A stretch of DNA of 64,000 nt from DASZZZ01 sp036260375 (GTDB taxonomy: Bacteria > Actinomycetota > CADDZG01 > WHSQ01). Positions 7,206-15,655 of the stretch are shown one piece after another. The notes under the pieces are model-generated. The model saw nothing but the letters and a program-made list of their open reading frames with translations. It made no database searches and was not told the origin of the DNA. The stretch lies in contig DASZZZ010000040.1 of NCBI GenBank assembly GCA_036260375.1, forward strand, positions 19,535 to 83,534. Direction: 5' to 3'. How positions within the stretch are numbered: position 1 is the first letter of the stretch; the number at the start of each line of letters is the position of its first letter. Both the position numbers and the translations under genes were made by a program.

Positions 7206-9727
7206 GTGGATTCGGGGACTTCGCCTTCGGCGGCCTCGGCCGCGAGGGCGGCGAAGCGCTCGGCCATCGCGCGCGCGTCCGCCGCGGTCGGGCCCTCGGC
7301 CCAGATGCGGCACGACGGCTCGTCGGCGTACGGGATCACCAGCGCCCAGCGGTCGCCCTCGATCGCCTTGACGCCGTCGAGCAGGACGACGGTCCCGCCG
7401 GACGCGGCGGCGCCGACGTGGCGCATGACGGCGCCCTTGCGCCCCCACGGCGTCGGGACGTCGCGCACGACGACGTGGGTCTCGGGCAGGTCGTCGATCA
7501 CCTCCGACAGGGGCCGGCGCGCCGCCGCGATCAGCTCGAGCGTCTTGCAGAACGTCATGAGACCGTCCGACGCCGGCATGAACGACGGGAATATCAGCAG
7601 GCCCTCCGAGTTGCCGGCGAACCCGGTCTCGGGGTCCGCGGCGTGCGCCATCAGCGAGGTGATCGCGGTCGGCGTCCACGCCACCTCGGCGCCCGCGGCG
7701 CGCGCGAGCCGCTCGGCCACGCTCGACGTCGACACCGGCAGGGCGACGGAGCGGGCGCCACGGGTGGCCTCGTGGCGCACGAACGCCATCAACGCGCGGT
7801 CGTCCGCGACGCGCCGGCCGCGGTCGTCGACGAGGTGCGCGACCTCGCCGCCCGGCTCGAGCACTATCCCGAGGTTCGAGCCCGAGTTCACGACGTGGTT
7901 GGCGACCTCCGACAGGAGTCGGTCGAGCTCGTCGCGCGTGAGCACGGCGCGGTGCTCGTCGGTGAACGCGTTGACGGCGAGGACGTCGCAGCCGAGACGC
8001 CCCAGGATCGACGGGCCGATGAGCGACGCGGGGCCGCACGCGTAGTCCACGACGACCTTGAGCCGCGCTTCGCGCACCGCGGGGACGTCGACCGCGCGCA
8101 GCAGGCCGGAGACGTACTGGCCCGGCGCGTGCGGCGGGAACTCGAGCTCCCCGAGGGTCGCCGGACCGGTGCGGCGGTAGTCCTCGCGAAAGAAGACGCG
8201 CTCGATCTTGCGCTGCTCGGTCGGGGCGAGGTCGAGCCCGTCGCCGTCGAACAACCGGATCTCGACGGCGCCGGGGTCGATCGGCGACGTCCGCACGCTG
8301 ATGCCTCCGGCCGCCTGGTGGCTCCGGACCGTGAAGCGCGTCACCGGCATCGGCGTGAGCTCGAGGTCGCGGCACGTCACGCCGGTCGCGTTCAAGCCGG
8401 CGATGACGGCTCGCTTGATGGTGCGCGCCGCCCGGCTCGCGTCGCGTCCCGCCACGACCACGCTGCCGCGCTTGAGCGTCGTGCCGTACGCCATGCCGAG
8501 GCGCACCGCGGTCACCGGCGTGACGCCGAGGTTGACGAGGCCCGTCACGCCGCGCGACCCGAACAGGCTGCGGGCGGCGCGCCGCTCGTGCACGACGCTC
8601 TGGGTGACGATCGCGCCCGCCTCGACCGCGCGCGAAGGATAGACCTTCACTCGAGGCTTCACCAGGGCGCCGGCCCCCACCGTCACGTCGTCGCCGAGCA
8701 CGGCGCCCTCCTCGAGGGTCGCGCCGCGCTCGAGGACCGCGCCCCGGCTCATCGCTCCCCCGCGCACGTGCGCCGACGACCCGAGATGGCCGCGGTCCAT
8801 GACGACGCCGTGCGACACGCGCGCGTCCTCGCCCACGATCACGTTGGCCCCGACGACCGCGTAGGGCCCTATCACCGCCCCGGCGCCGATCGTCGAGTTG
8901 TCGCCGATCACGGCGGGTCCTTCGACGCGCGCGGTCGTGTCGATGTCGACGTCCTCGCCGACCCACACGCCGGGCCGCAGCTCGAACCCGGGCAGCGGCA
9001 CGCCGGCGGCCCCCTCGAGCGCGTCGCGCTGGGCCTGGAGGAACGCGTCGGTGTTGCCGACGTCGGTCCAGTAGGCGTCGGTCACGTAGCCGTACAGCGG
9101 CAGGCCCTTGTCGAGCATCAGCGGGAACAGCTCGCTCGAGAAGTCGTACGCCTGGTCGGGCGGCACGAGGTCGAGGACCTCCGGCTCGAGGACGTAGATG
9201 CCGGTGTTGATGGTGTCGGAAAAAACCTGACCCCACGTCGGCTTCTCGAGGAAGCGCTCGATGCGGCCGCGGTCGTCGGTCATGACGATGCCGAACTCGA
9301 GCGGGTCCTTCATCCGCTTGAGGACGAGCGTCGCGGCGGCCTCGCGCTCGCGGTGGAACGCGACGACGTCGTCGAGGTCGAGGTTCGTCAACGCGTCGCC
9401 GGAGATGACCAGGAACGTGTCCGACAGGAGCTCGCGCGCGCCGAGGACCGACCCGGCGGTGCCGAGCGGGACCTCCTCGGTGGCGTAGGACAGCGACACG
9501 CCGAGGTCGGAGCCGTCGCCGAAGTAGTTGCGGATGACCGACGACAGGAACTGCAGGGTTGCGACGACGTCGGTGACGCCGTGGGCGCGGAGGAGCTCGA
9601 TCGTGTGCTCCATGAGCGGCCGGTTGACGACCGGCAGCATCGGCTTGGGCATGTTGCTCGTCAACGGCCGCAGGCGCGAGCCCTCGCCGCCGGCCATGAT
9701 CACCGCCTGCATCCCTGACTGGCTCAC
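7199..9727 (-). CDS. Nucleotidyltransferase / left-handed beta-helix / phosphomannomutase-like fusion
   Basis: An 842-residue fusion. Residues 7-235 are a sugar-1-phosphate nucleotidyltransferase with 'MAGGEGSRLRPLT' (11-23), 'KPMLPVVNRPL' and the metal-binding 'ISGDALTN'. Residues 250-370 are hexapeptide repeats forming a left-handed beta helix. From about 385 the protein resembles phosphomannomutases, but the phosphoserine loop is replaced by 'ISVRTSPIDPG' (476-486) and the metal loop expected as DGDGDR reads 'VLEPGGEVA' (622-630), so mutase activity is doubtful. It is annotated in related genomes as mannose-1-phosphate guanylyltransferase/phosphomannomutase. GTG at 9727 overlaps the pgsA-like stop (GTGA) and has GAAGGAGG upstream. 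It probably makes an envelope-sugar nucleotide. Confidence 0.85.
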   Translation of the reverse strand: MSQSGMQAVIMAGGEGSRLRPLTSNMPKPMLPVVNRPLMEHTIELLRAHGVTDVVATLQFLSSVIRNYFGDGSDLGVSLSYATEEVPLGTAGSVLGARELLSDTFLVISGDALTNLDLDDVVAFHREREAAATLVLKRMKDPLEFGIVMTDDRGRIERFLEKPTWGQVFSDTINTGIYVLEPEVLDLVPPDQAYDFSSELFPLMLDKGLPLYGYVTDAYWTDVGNTDAFLQAQRDALEGAAGVPLPGFELRPGVWVGEDVDIDTTARVEGPAVIGDNSTIGAGAVIGPYAVVGANVIVGEDARVSHGVVMDRGHLGSSAHVRGGAMSRGAVLERGATLEEGAVLGDDVTVGAGALVKPRVKVYPSRAVEAGAIVTQSVVHERRAARSLFGSRGVTGLVNLGVTPVTAVRLGMAYGTTLKRGSVVVAGRDASRAARTIKRAVIAGLNATGVTCRDLELTPMPVTRFTVRSHQAAGGISVRTSPIDPGAVEIRLFDGDGLDLAPTEQRKIERVFFREDYRRTGPATLGELEFPPHAPGQYVSGLLRAVDVPAVREARLKVVVDYACGPASLIGPSILGRLGCDVLAVNAFTDEHRAVLTRDELDRLLSEVANHVVNSGSNLGIVLEPGGEVAHLVDDRGRRVADDRALMAFVRHEATRGARSVALPVSTSSVAERLARAAGAEVAWTPTAITSLMAHAADPETGFAGNSEGLLIFPSFMPASDGLMTFCKTLELIAAARRPLSEVIDDLPETHVVVRDVPTPWGRKGAVMRHVGAAASGGTVVLLDGVKAIEGDRWALVIPYADEPSCRIWAEGPTAADARAMAERFAALAAEAAEGEVPESTD

Positions 9728-10413
9728 GTCCGCGCGTCACCCTCCTTCGGTCGAAGCCTCGCCCAGACGGCGCGAGCGTAGAGCACGGCCGCGGCCCAGT
9801 AGAAGACGGCCCCGGCCGACGCGAACGCGAGGCCGATGCCGCGCGCGGGCCGCTCGAGAGGGAACGACGTCGCGCTCCACGCGAGCAGGGTGAGGCCGAG
9901 CAGCAGGCATGCGGTCGCCAGCTTCCCCGTGAAGTTGACGGGGATACGGCCGAGGCCGCGCCGGTCGAACAGCGGGAACAGCGACAGCACGAGCACGTCG
10001 CGCACGATGACGGCCGCGGCGAGCCACCACGCCAGCACGCCGCGCGCCACGAGGGCGATCGTCAGCGCCAGGATCAGGAGGCGGTCCGAGAGCGGGTCGA
10101 GGAGCTTGCCGAGCTCGGAGATCGAGTTCGTGCGGCGGGCGATGTAGCCGTCGAAGAAGTCGGTCCACGCCGCGGCGCCGTAGAGGATCACGGCGGCCTC
10201 CTCGCGCCCGGTCACGAACAGCGCGACGAACACGGGCGTCGCCGCGAGACGCACGGCCGACAGCAGGTTGGGCAGCGTCGCGAGGCGGTCGGGTGCGACG
10301 ACCGCGGGCGCGACCTCGGGGGCCGGGTCCGCGGGCGCGTCGCCCGAGGCGGCCGGCGCGCGGTCGTCCCGGGACGCGCCGGCGCGCGGCGGGCCGTGCT
10401 CGTGTGCTTCCAC
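9724..10413 (-). CDS. CDP-alcohol phosphatidyltransferase (PgsA-like)
   Basis: Integral membrane enzyme moving a phosphatidyl group from CDP-diacylglycerol to an alcohol such as glycerol 3-phosphate. The complete class signature is present: 'DFFDGYIARR' followed by 'GKLLDPLSD', giving the D-x2-D-G-x2-A-R-x8-G-x3-D-x3-D pattern. Five or six hydrophobic segments follow an Ala/Pro-rich, poorly conserved N-terminus of about 45 residues. The only plausible start, GTG at 10413, lies 3 nt from the 3' end of tRNA-Pro and has no Shine-Dalgarno. The downstream nucleotidyltransferase gene overlaps by 4 nt. The acceptor alcohol cannot be decided from sequence alone. Confidence 0.87.
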   Translation of the reverse strand: MEAHEHGPPRAGASRDDRAPAASGDAPADPAPEVAPAVVAPDRLATLPNLLSAVRLAATPVFVALFVTGREEAAVILYGAAAWTDFFDGYIARRTNSISELGKLLDPLSDRLLILALTIALVARGVLAWWLAAAVIVRDVLVLSLFPLFDRRGLGRIPVNFTGKLATACLLLGLTLLAWSATSFPLERPARGIGLAFASAGAVFYWAAAVLYARAVWARLRPKEGDART

Positions 10414-10416
10414 CGG

Positions 10417-10491
10417 TCGGGACGGCCGGATTCGAACCGGCGACCCCTGGTCCCCCAGACCAGTGCGCTAACCAAGCTGCGCCACGTCCCG
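10417..10491 (-). tRNA. tRNA-Pro (anticodon GGG)
   Basis: A 75-nt tRNA folds on the minus strand. The acceptor stem is CGGGACG paired with CGTCCCG, the D-arm has GCGC on both sides, the anticodon stem CTGGT/ACCAG encloses loop CTGGGGG with anticodon GGG, and the T-arm loop is TTCGAAT between GCCGG and CCGGC. The discriminator base is A and the 3' CCA is not encoded. The pgsA-like start codon lies 3 nt beyond its 3' end. Confidence 0.95.
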
Positions 10492-10531
10492 AGGCGGTCG
10501 ATCATACCCGGGGGCCGTCGCGACACCGAGG

Positions 10532-10579
10532 TCGTCGACTTGTCGACTCGTCGCCTTGTCGTCGACGCGACGAGTCGGC
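10532..10579. repeat. 8-bp-unit array E (6 units)
   Basis: In the 198-bp gap between der and tRNA-Pro. Units: TCGTCGAC at 10532, TTGTCGAC at 10540, TCGTCGCC at 10548, TTGTCGTC at 10556, a degenerate GACGCGAC at 10564, and GAGTCGGC at 10572. Nothing else recognisable lies in this gap. Confidence 0.75.
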
Positions 10580-10689
10580 GCGTGCAGCCGCGCCAGGACT
10601 TCCGATCGAGCGTGTCGTCGCGACCAGCGATCCGTAGAAGCGCGAGACGTCGATGCGCCGTCGGGAGGCTCTACAGCTACAGTCGAACC

Positions 10690-12015
10690 TTACTCTCGCG
10701 CTCGCACTCGGCCCTCGACGCGCACCGGCGTCCCGGCGAACGGCTCCGCGTCGCGGATGCGCCGCTCGAGATAGCGGACGTACGACGGCTCGAGGCGCTG
10801 GGTGGCGAACACGACGATCGTGGGCGGCGCCGCGCTCACCTGCACGGCGTACAGGATGCGCGCGGGACGGCCGCCCGACCTCGGGTGCGGCCGCTCGTCC
10901 TGCGCCGCGCGCACGATCCGGTTGAGGACGCCGGTCGCGAGCCGGCGCCGGTGCGACTCGACCGCGTCGGCGAGCGCCGGCACGACGCGGTCGACGCCCC
11001 GGCCCGTCGTCGCCACCGTCCGGACCGTCGTGGCCCACGGGAGGAACCGGAGGCGGTCGCGCACCGAGCGGTCGAAGCGGGCGCGGTCCGTTTCCTCCGC
11101 CGGCAGGAGGTCCCACTTGTTGAGCGCCACGACGCAGGCGCGCCCCGCCCGGACGATCTCCTCGGCGATCCGCTGGTCGTGGCCCGTGACGCCGTCGGCC
11201 GCGTCGACGACGAGCAGCGCGACGTCGACGCGCGCCAGCGTGCGGCGCGACCGCAGGAAGCCGAAGTACTCGATCGGGTCGTCGATCTGGACCTCGCGGC
11301 GCATGCCCGCGGTGTCGACGAGGCGCAGGGCGCGGCCGTCGCCGGCGTCGAGGGCCGCGTCGACCGGGTCGCGCGTCGTGCCCGGCGTCGGCGCCACGAT
11401 CGCGCGCGGCTCGCCGAGGAGCGCGTTCAGCATCGACGACTTACCGACGTTCGGACGGCCGACGATCGCGGCCGACGCCCACGCGCCCGGGTTCGCCCGG
11501 CCCTCGTCGGGCAGCAGCGCGACGAGCCGCTCGAGGAAGTCGCCGGAGCCGCGCCCGTGCAGCGCGGAGAGGGGGGCCGGGTCGCCGAGACCGAGCCGGT
11601 AGAACGCCGCCGCCGACGGCTCGTCGCGCGGGTCGTCCACCTTGTTGGCCGCGACGAGCACCGGTTTGCCCGAGCGGCGCAGCCGCTGCGCGACGACGTG
11701 GTCGTCCTGCGTGGGGCCGGTCGCGGCGTCGACCGCGAGGACGATGACGTCCGCGCTGTCGATCGCGACCGCGGCCTGCTCCGCGACGCGCGCCTCGAGC
11801 CCCTCGGCCCCGGGCTCGAGTCCGCCGGTGTCCACGATCTCGAAGCGCCGGCCCGCCCACTCCGCGACGAACCCCCGCCGGTCGCGCGTAACGCCCGGCG
11901 TCTGTTCGACGATCGCCTCGCGCCGCCCGAGGACGCGGTTGACGAGCGACGACTTGCCGACGTTGGGCCGTCCCACGACCGCCACGACCGGAAGCGCGCG
12001 GCCGTCAGCGCCCAT
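10690..12015 (-). CDS. der: Ribosome-associated GTPase Der (EngA)
   Basis: Tandem-GTPase needed for 50S subunit maturation. Two complete G domains are visible: G1 'GRPNVGKSSLVNR' with 'DTGG' and 'NKVDD', then G1 'GRPNVGKSSMLNALLG' with 'DTAG' and 'NKWD', followed by a C-terminal KH-like domain ending in 'RVEGRVRARE'. The 441-residue length is typical. The ATG at 12015 overlaps the 3' end of cmk by 11 nt; a longer in-frame start at 12033 is possible but unsupported. The cmk-der pair is a conserved actinobacterial arrangement (Rv1712-Rv1713). Confidence 0.97.
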   Translation of the reverse strand: MGADGRALPVVAVVGRPNVGKSSLVNRVLGRREAIVEQTPGVTRDRRGFVAEWAGRRFEIVDTGGLEPGAEGLEARVAEQAAVAIDSADVIVLAVDAATGPTQDDHVVAQRLRRSGKPVLVAANKVDDPRDEPSAAAFYRLGLGDPAPLSALHGRGSGDFLERLVALLPDEGRANPGAWASAAIVGRPNVGKSSMLNALLGEPRAIVAPTPGTTRDPVDAALDAGDGRALRLVDTAGMRREVQIDDPIEYFGFLRSRRTLARVDVALLVVDAADGVTGHDQRIAEEIVRAGRACVVALNKWDLLPAEETDRARFDRSVRDRLRFLPWATTVRTVATTGRGVDRVVPALADAVESHRRRLATGVLNRIVRAAQDERPHPRSGGRPARILYAVQVSAAPPTIVVFATQRLEPSYVRYLERRIRDAEPFAGTPVRVEGRVRARE

Positions 12016-12664
12016 CGAGCGCGCCTCGCACAAGCTCCACGATGCGCCGCGCGACCGCGTCGGCGTCGTCGTCGGACGAGTCGATCACGACCGCGTCCGG
12101 AGGGGTCACAAGCGGCGACGTCGCGCGCGACGCGTCGGCGTCGTCGCGCTCCCCGATCGCCGCCTCGACGCGCGCGCGGGTGGCGTCGTCGTCGGGCAAG
12201 CCCAGCTGCTCGACGCGCCGGCGCGCGCGCTCGCCGAGGGTCGCGGTGAGGAAGACCTTCACGGCGGCGTCGGGCAGCACGGTCGAGCCGATGTCGCGGC
12301 CCTCCATCACGACGTCGTCGTCGCGCGCGAGCGCGCGCTGTCGTTCGACGAGAGCGGCGCGCACGCCCGCGTGCGACGACACGCGCGACGACGCGCGCGT
12401 CACCTCCGGCGTCCGGATGAGCGCGGTGACGTCCTCGCCGTCGACCACGACGCGCCCGGCGTCGACGTCGAACCGGACCGTGCGCGCGAGCCGCTCGAGC
12501 GCGCCGCCGTCGGCCGGGTCGACGCCGCGGCGCAACGCGACGAACGCCAGCGCGCGGTACATCGCGCCCGTGTCGACGTAGCGCCACCCGAGGGCGCGCG
12601 CCACGGCGCGCGCCACGGTGCTCTTGCCGGCGCCCGCGGGCCCGTCGATCGCGACCGCGCTCAC
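12005..12664 (-). CDS. cmk: Cytidylate kinase
   Basis: Phosphorylates CMP and dCMP with ATP. The P-loop 'IDGPAGAGKSTVARAVA' opens the protein; 'GWRYVDTGAMYRAL' and 'EGRDIGSTVLPDA' are the CMP-binding motifs. At 219 residues it has the standard length. GTG at 12664 gives a GTGA overlap with the stop of aroA, so translation is likely coupled. der follows with an 11-nt overlap. Confidence 0.97.
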   Translation of the reverse strand: MSAVAIDGPAGAGKSTVARAVARALGWRYVDTGAMYRALAFVALRRGVDPADGGALERLARTVRFDVDAGRVVVDGEDVTALIRTPEVTRASSRVSSHAGVRAALVERQRALARDDDVVMEGRDIGSTVLPDAAVKVFLTATLGERARRRVEQLGLPDDDATRARVEAAIGERDDADASRATSPLVTPPDAVVIDSSDDDADAVARRIVELVRGALDGR

Positions 12665-13953
12665 GACCGTCCCTGCGCCGCGGCGACGACGTCGAGAAAG
12701 CCGGGGAACGACGTCTCGACGCAGTCCCAGCGCGTGACCCGGATGCGCTGTGGCGACGCGACGCCGGCGACCGCGAACGCCATCGCGATGCGGTGGTCGC
12801 CCCTCGAGTCGACGACGCCGTCGCCGAGCTCGGCGGGACCGCGCACGACGAGGCCGTCGGGCAGCTCCTCGGCGTCGGCGCCGAGCGCGCGCAGGCCACC
12901 GACGAGCGCCGCGATCCGGTCGGACTCCTTGACCCGCAGCTCCGAGGCGCCGTGGAAGCGCGTGACGCCGTCGGCGCGGCTCGCCGCGATCGCCAACGCC
13001 GGGATCTCGTCGACGAGCGACGGCACCAGGTCCGGGCCGACGTCGACGCCGCGCAGCTCCGACGCCTCGACAGTCACGTCGCCGACCGGCTCCCCGCCCT
13101 CGTCGCCCGAGATCTCGACGTCGACGCGCGCGCCCATGGAGCGCAGCACGTCGAGGGCCGCGGCGCGCGTCGGGTTGAGGCCGACGGCCTCGATCGTGAG
13201 GTGGGAGCCGGGCACGATCGCCGCCGCGACCGCGAGGAACATGGCGGCCGACACGTCGCCCGGCACACGGCGGTCGAGGGCCGGCACGGGCTGCGGCCCG
13301 TCGAGCGCGACGGTGGTGCCGGCGACGCGGACGTCGACGCCCGCGGCGCGCAGCATGCGCTCGGTGTGGTCCCGGCTGCGACGGGGCTCGGCCACCGACG
13401 TCGTGCCCTCGGCGCCGAGCGCCGCCAGCAACAGGGCCGACTTGACCTGGGCGCTGGCGACGTCGAGCTGCACGTCGGCGCCCCGCAGCCGGCCGCCCCT
13501 GACGCTCAGCGGCGCGCGGTCGCCGCGGCATCGACCGTCGATCGACGCGCCCATGCGGCGCAGCGGTGCGACCACGCGGAGCATGGGCCGGGCGCGCAGC
13601 GACGCGTCGCCGGTGACGACCGTGAGCCCGTCGACGCGGGCGAAGACGCCGAGGCCCATCCGGATCGTGGATCCGGAGTTGCCCGCGTCGACGACGGCGA
13701 CCGGCTCCTGCAGCCCGCGCCCGCCGCAACCCTCTACCTCCACTACAGCGTCAGAGTCGACGCTCGCGACCGTCGCGCCGACGGCGCGCACGGCCGCGGC
13801 GGTCGCGGCGACGTCGGCGCCCGGGTTGACCCCGTCGACGCGGCTGCGGCCGTCGGCGAGGGCGGCGAGCAGCAGCGCCCGATGCGAGATCGACTTGTCG
13901 CCCGGGACGCGGACGGTCCCGCGCAGGGGCCGGGCCGCGGTCCGGCGGCTCAC
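12661..13953 (-). CDS. aroA: 3-phosphoshikimate 1-carboxyvinyltransferase (EPSP synthase)
   Basis: Sixth step of the shikimate pathway: transfers enolpyruvyl from PEP to shikimate 3-phosphate. Signatures are 'VPGDKSISHRALLLAAL' at the N-terminus, 'DAGNSGSTIRMG', 'PGDVSAAMF' and 'LRVKESDRI' near the C-terminus. The GTG at 13953 yields about 430 residues, the family norm; the frame stays open to a TTG at 14013, but that extension would be translated from repeat array F and adds no conserved sequence. tyrA lies just upstream and cmk overlaps downstream, giving the operon tyrA-aroA-cmk-der of aromatic and nucleotide genes. Confidence 0.96.
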   Translation of the reverse strand: MSRRTAARPLRGTVRVPGDKSISHRALLLAALADGRSRVDGVNPGADVAATAAAVRAVGATVASVDSDAVVEVEGCGGRGLQEPVAVVDAGNSGSTIRMGLGVFARVDGLTVVTGDASLRARPMLRVVAPLRRMGASIDGRCRGDRAPLSVRGGRLRGADVQLDVASAQVKSALLLAALGAEGTTSVAEPRRSRDHTERMLRAAGVDVRVAGTTVALDGPQPVPALDRRVPGDVSAAMFLAVAAAIVPGSHLTIEAVGLNPTRAAALDVLRSMGARVDVEISGDEGGEPVGDVTVEASELRGVDVGPDLVPSLVDEIPALAIAASRADGVTRFHGASELRVKESDRIAALVGGLRALGADAEELPDGLVVRGPAELGDGVVDSRGDHRIAMAFAVAGVASPQRIRVTRWDCVETSFPGFLDVVAAAQGRS

Positions 13954-13987
13954 CGGGAGCCCCGTGCGGGCGAGGGCGGTGGCAGCG

Positions 13988-14019
13988 TCGTCGACATGTC
14001 TAGTTGTCGACAAGTCATG
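13988..14019. repeat. 8-bp-unit array F (4 units)
   Basis: Between tyrA and aroA: TCGTCGAC at 13988, ATGTCTAG at 13996, TTGTCGAC at 14004, AAGTCATG at 14012 (which covers the TGA stop of tyrA). A possible fifth unit ATGACGCC continues at 14020 inside tyrA. Confidence 0.75.
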
Positions 14020-15115
14020 ATGACGCCACGTCGACCGCGGAGCGCTCGACCAGGTGGCCGGCGTCCCGCAACGCCTTGGCGAGCAGGTCGGCGCTCGCGT
14101 CGCCGTCGACGACGAGCTCGATCCGCCCCCGGCCGCCCTCCGTCGAGTGGACGATGCGGACGTCCTCGAGGTTGACGCCGAGGCTGGCCGCGACGCCGGC
14201 GACGTCGGCCAGGACGCCGGGGCGGTCGGGGACGGGCAATCCGAGCGTGACCGGCTGCCCGCCCCACGCGGGCTTGACGAGGAGCTCGAGACGGGCGCGG
14301 CGGGCCGCGGCGAGCCAGCCGCCGAGCTCGTCCCAGCGTCCGCCCGCTACCATGCGATCGACGTCGTCGAGCCGGTCGCGGAACCGGCGCAAAGCCTCGA
14401 GCACCGCTGGACGGTTGGCGCGGACGATCCCGACCCACGTGTCGGGATTGCTGGCGGCGATACGCGTGACGTCCCGGAAGCCGGCACCGGCGAGGTGCAG
14501 GAGCTCGCCGCGGCCCCCGCCTGCGGCGGCGGCGGCGACCACCGCGCTGGCGGCGAGCTGCGGGACGTGGCTGAGCCGCGCGACGAGCCCGTCGTGCACT
14601 TCCGGAGCGACCGCCACGGGCCGCGCCCCGAGCGCCGACACGAGCTGCGCCACGGTCGCGTACGCAGCCGACGACGTCGTCGGCGTCGGCGTCAGGATCC
14701 ACCATGCGTCGTCGAACAGGCCGGCGTGGGCCGCGTCCATGCCGTGGCGCTCGGAGCCCGCCATGGGGTGACCGCCGACGAACCGTCCGCCGAACGCGCC
14801 CTCCCCCGCCGCGACGACGTCGGCCTTGGCGCTGCCGACGTCGGTGACCACGGCGTCGGGCTCGACCGCCGCCGCGACGTCTCGACACGCCGCAGGGATG
14901 CGGTCGACCGGCAGCGCGAGGACGACGACGTCGGCGCCGCGCACGGCCGCGGCGGCGGACGACGCCCACTCCGTCACCGCGCCGCGGTCGGTCGCGGCGC
15001 GCGCGGCGCCGGCGTCCGGGTCGAAGCCGGCGACGTCGGCGTCGGGCATGGCGTCGCGGAGCCGGAGCGCGACCGAGCCTCCGATGAGCCCCATGCCGAT
15101 GATCGCGATGCGCAT
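14015..15115 (-). CDS. tyrA: Prephenate dehydrogenase with ACT domain
   Basis: NAD(P)-dependent enzyme of tyrosine synthesis. The N-terminal Rossmann motif 'IIGMGLIGGSVALRL' (5-19) is followed by 'GGHPMAGSERHGMDAA', the substrate-binding histidine region, and a helical dimerisation domain with 'RLSHVPQLAA'. Residues from about 285 form an ACT domain ('PDRPGVLADVAGVAASLGVN'), the usual site of feedback control by tyrosine. The 366-residue length is normal. ATG at 15115 has an A/T-rich TATAGA box about 14 nt upstream, so this gene likely begins the tyrA-aroA-cmk-der operon. Confidence 0.95.
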   Translation of the reverse strand: MRIAIIGMGLIGGSVALRLRDAMPDADVAGFDPDAGAARAATDRGAVTEWASSAAAAVRGADVVVLALPVDRIPAACRDVAAAVEPDAVVTDVGSAKADVVAAGEGAFGGRFVGGHPMAGSERHGMDAAHAGLFDDAWWILTPTPTTSSAAYATVAQLVSALGARPVAVAPEVHDGLVARLSHVPQLAASAVVAAAAAGGGRGELLHLAGAGFRDVTRIAASNPDTWVGIVRANRPAVLEALRRFRDRLDDVDRMVAGGRWDELGGWLAAARRARLELLVKPAWGGQPVTLGLPVPDRPGVLADVAGVAASLGVNLEDVRIVHSTEGGRGRIELVVDGDASADLLAKALRDAGHLVERSAVDVASS

Positions 15116-15521
15116 GTCTAAACCTCGTCTATAACGTTCTGGTCACCCGCGCGCGGTCGGCGGGCGACACGCCCACCGCTTGCGCGCCGCTCCGTAGCGT
15201 ATAGCCAGGCGGCTGCCCCGCCGCCGCCGCCCGGCCGCGCACCCAGGGCCGCAGGCTCCGAACCCGCTCCCGCGCGCCGAGCGCTCCCCGAGGCATCGGT
15301 CGCTCGCCGGCGGACGTCGCGGCCCTACGCGTGCCCCCGCGGCCCGGTTGGCCGGCCGGGCCGAGGACGTGTTCTTACGTCCAGGCGGTTCGAGTCGGCC
15401 GTCCGAGAAAATCCGACGCCACGTGCTTCGGGTCGAGCCGGTGGGCAGGAACCGGACCGGGCGCGGACGAGTCGGCGCATCATGCTCCCCGGCGAGCTCG
15501 TGTCCCGGGGGTCCGCACCCT
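15116..15521. other. Intergenic region without a recognisable gene
   Basis: About 400 bp between tyrA and array G. Open frames exist on both strands (for example 15143-15571 minus) but their products are Arg/Gly/Pro-rich and resemble no family I know. I looked for RNase P, tmRNA, SRP and tRNA hallmarks on both strands and found none. The segment contains the tyrA promoter at its left end and a GC-rich hairpin-prone stretch near 15205-15235. It may be a decayed gene or a structural RNA. Confidence 0.3.
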
Positions 15522-15577
15522 CCGTCGACTTGTCGACAGGTCGCCGAGACCACTCGTCGCGTGGTCGACATGACGAC
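15522..15577. repeat. 8-bp-unit array G (7 units, the longest)
   Basis: Consecutive units: CCGTCGAC at 15522, TTGTCGAC at 15530, AGGTCGCC at 15538, GAGACCAC at 15546 (degenerate), TCGTCGCG at 15554, TGGTCGAC at 15562, ATGACGAC at 15570. The array lies in the convergent-free gap between tyrA and the 3' end of rluB. Confidence 0.8.
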
Positions 15578-15623
15578 TCGCCTTTCACCCGTGCGCGCCC
15601 ACCCCGACGGGCTCCGTAGGCTC

Positions 15624-15655
15624 CTGTCTACTTGGTGACAAGTCGACGTGTCGTC
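15624..15655. repeat. 8-bp-unit array H (4 units)
   Basis: CTGTCTAC at 15624, TTGGTGAC at 15632, AAGTCGAC at 15640 and GTGTCGTC at 15648. The last unit overlaps the rluB stop codon. Confidence 0.7.

Noticed and set aside
7115..9718. Plus-strand open frame of 867 codons opposite the nucleotidyltransferase gene
   Set aside because: It mirrors the real minus-strand gene, has Arg/Asp/Val-rich composition typical of antisense frames in very GC-rich DNA and no recognisable domain.
10396..12249. Plus-strand frame beginning with sequence like 'GRPDSNRRPLVPQT'
   Set aside because: This is the well-known false protein made by reading antisense through tRNA-Pro, continuing antisense to der.
15385..15410. 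GGTTCGAGTC, resembling a tRNA T-arm
   Set aside because: The flanking bases do not pair into a T-stem and no acceptor or anticodon arm follows.
15143..15571. Minus-strand frame of 142 codons between tyrA and rluB
   Set aside because: Its N-terminus is encoded by array G units and the rest is low-complexity; no family resemblance or start signal.
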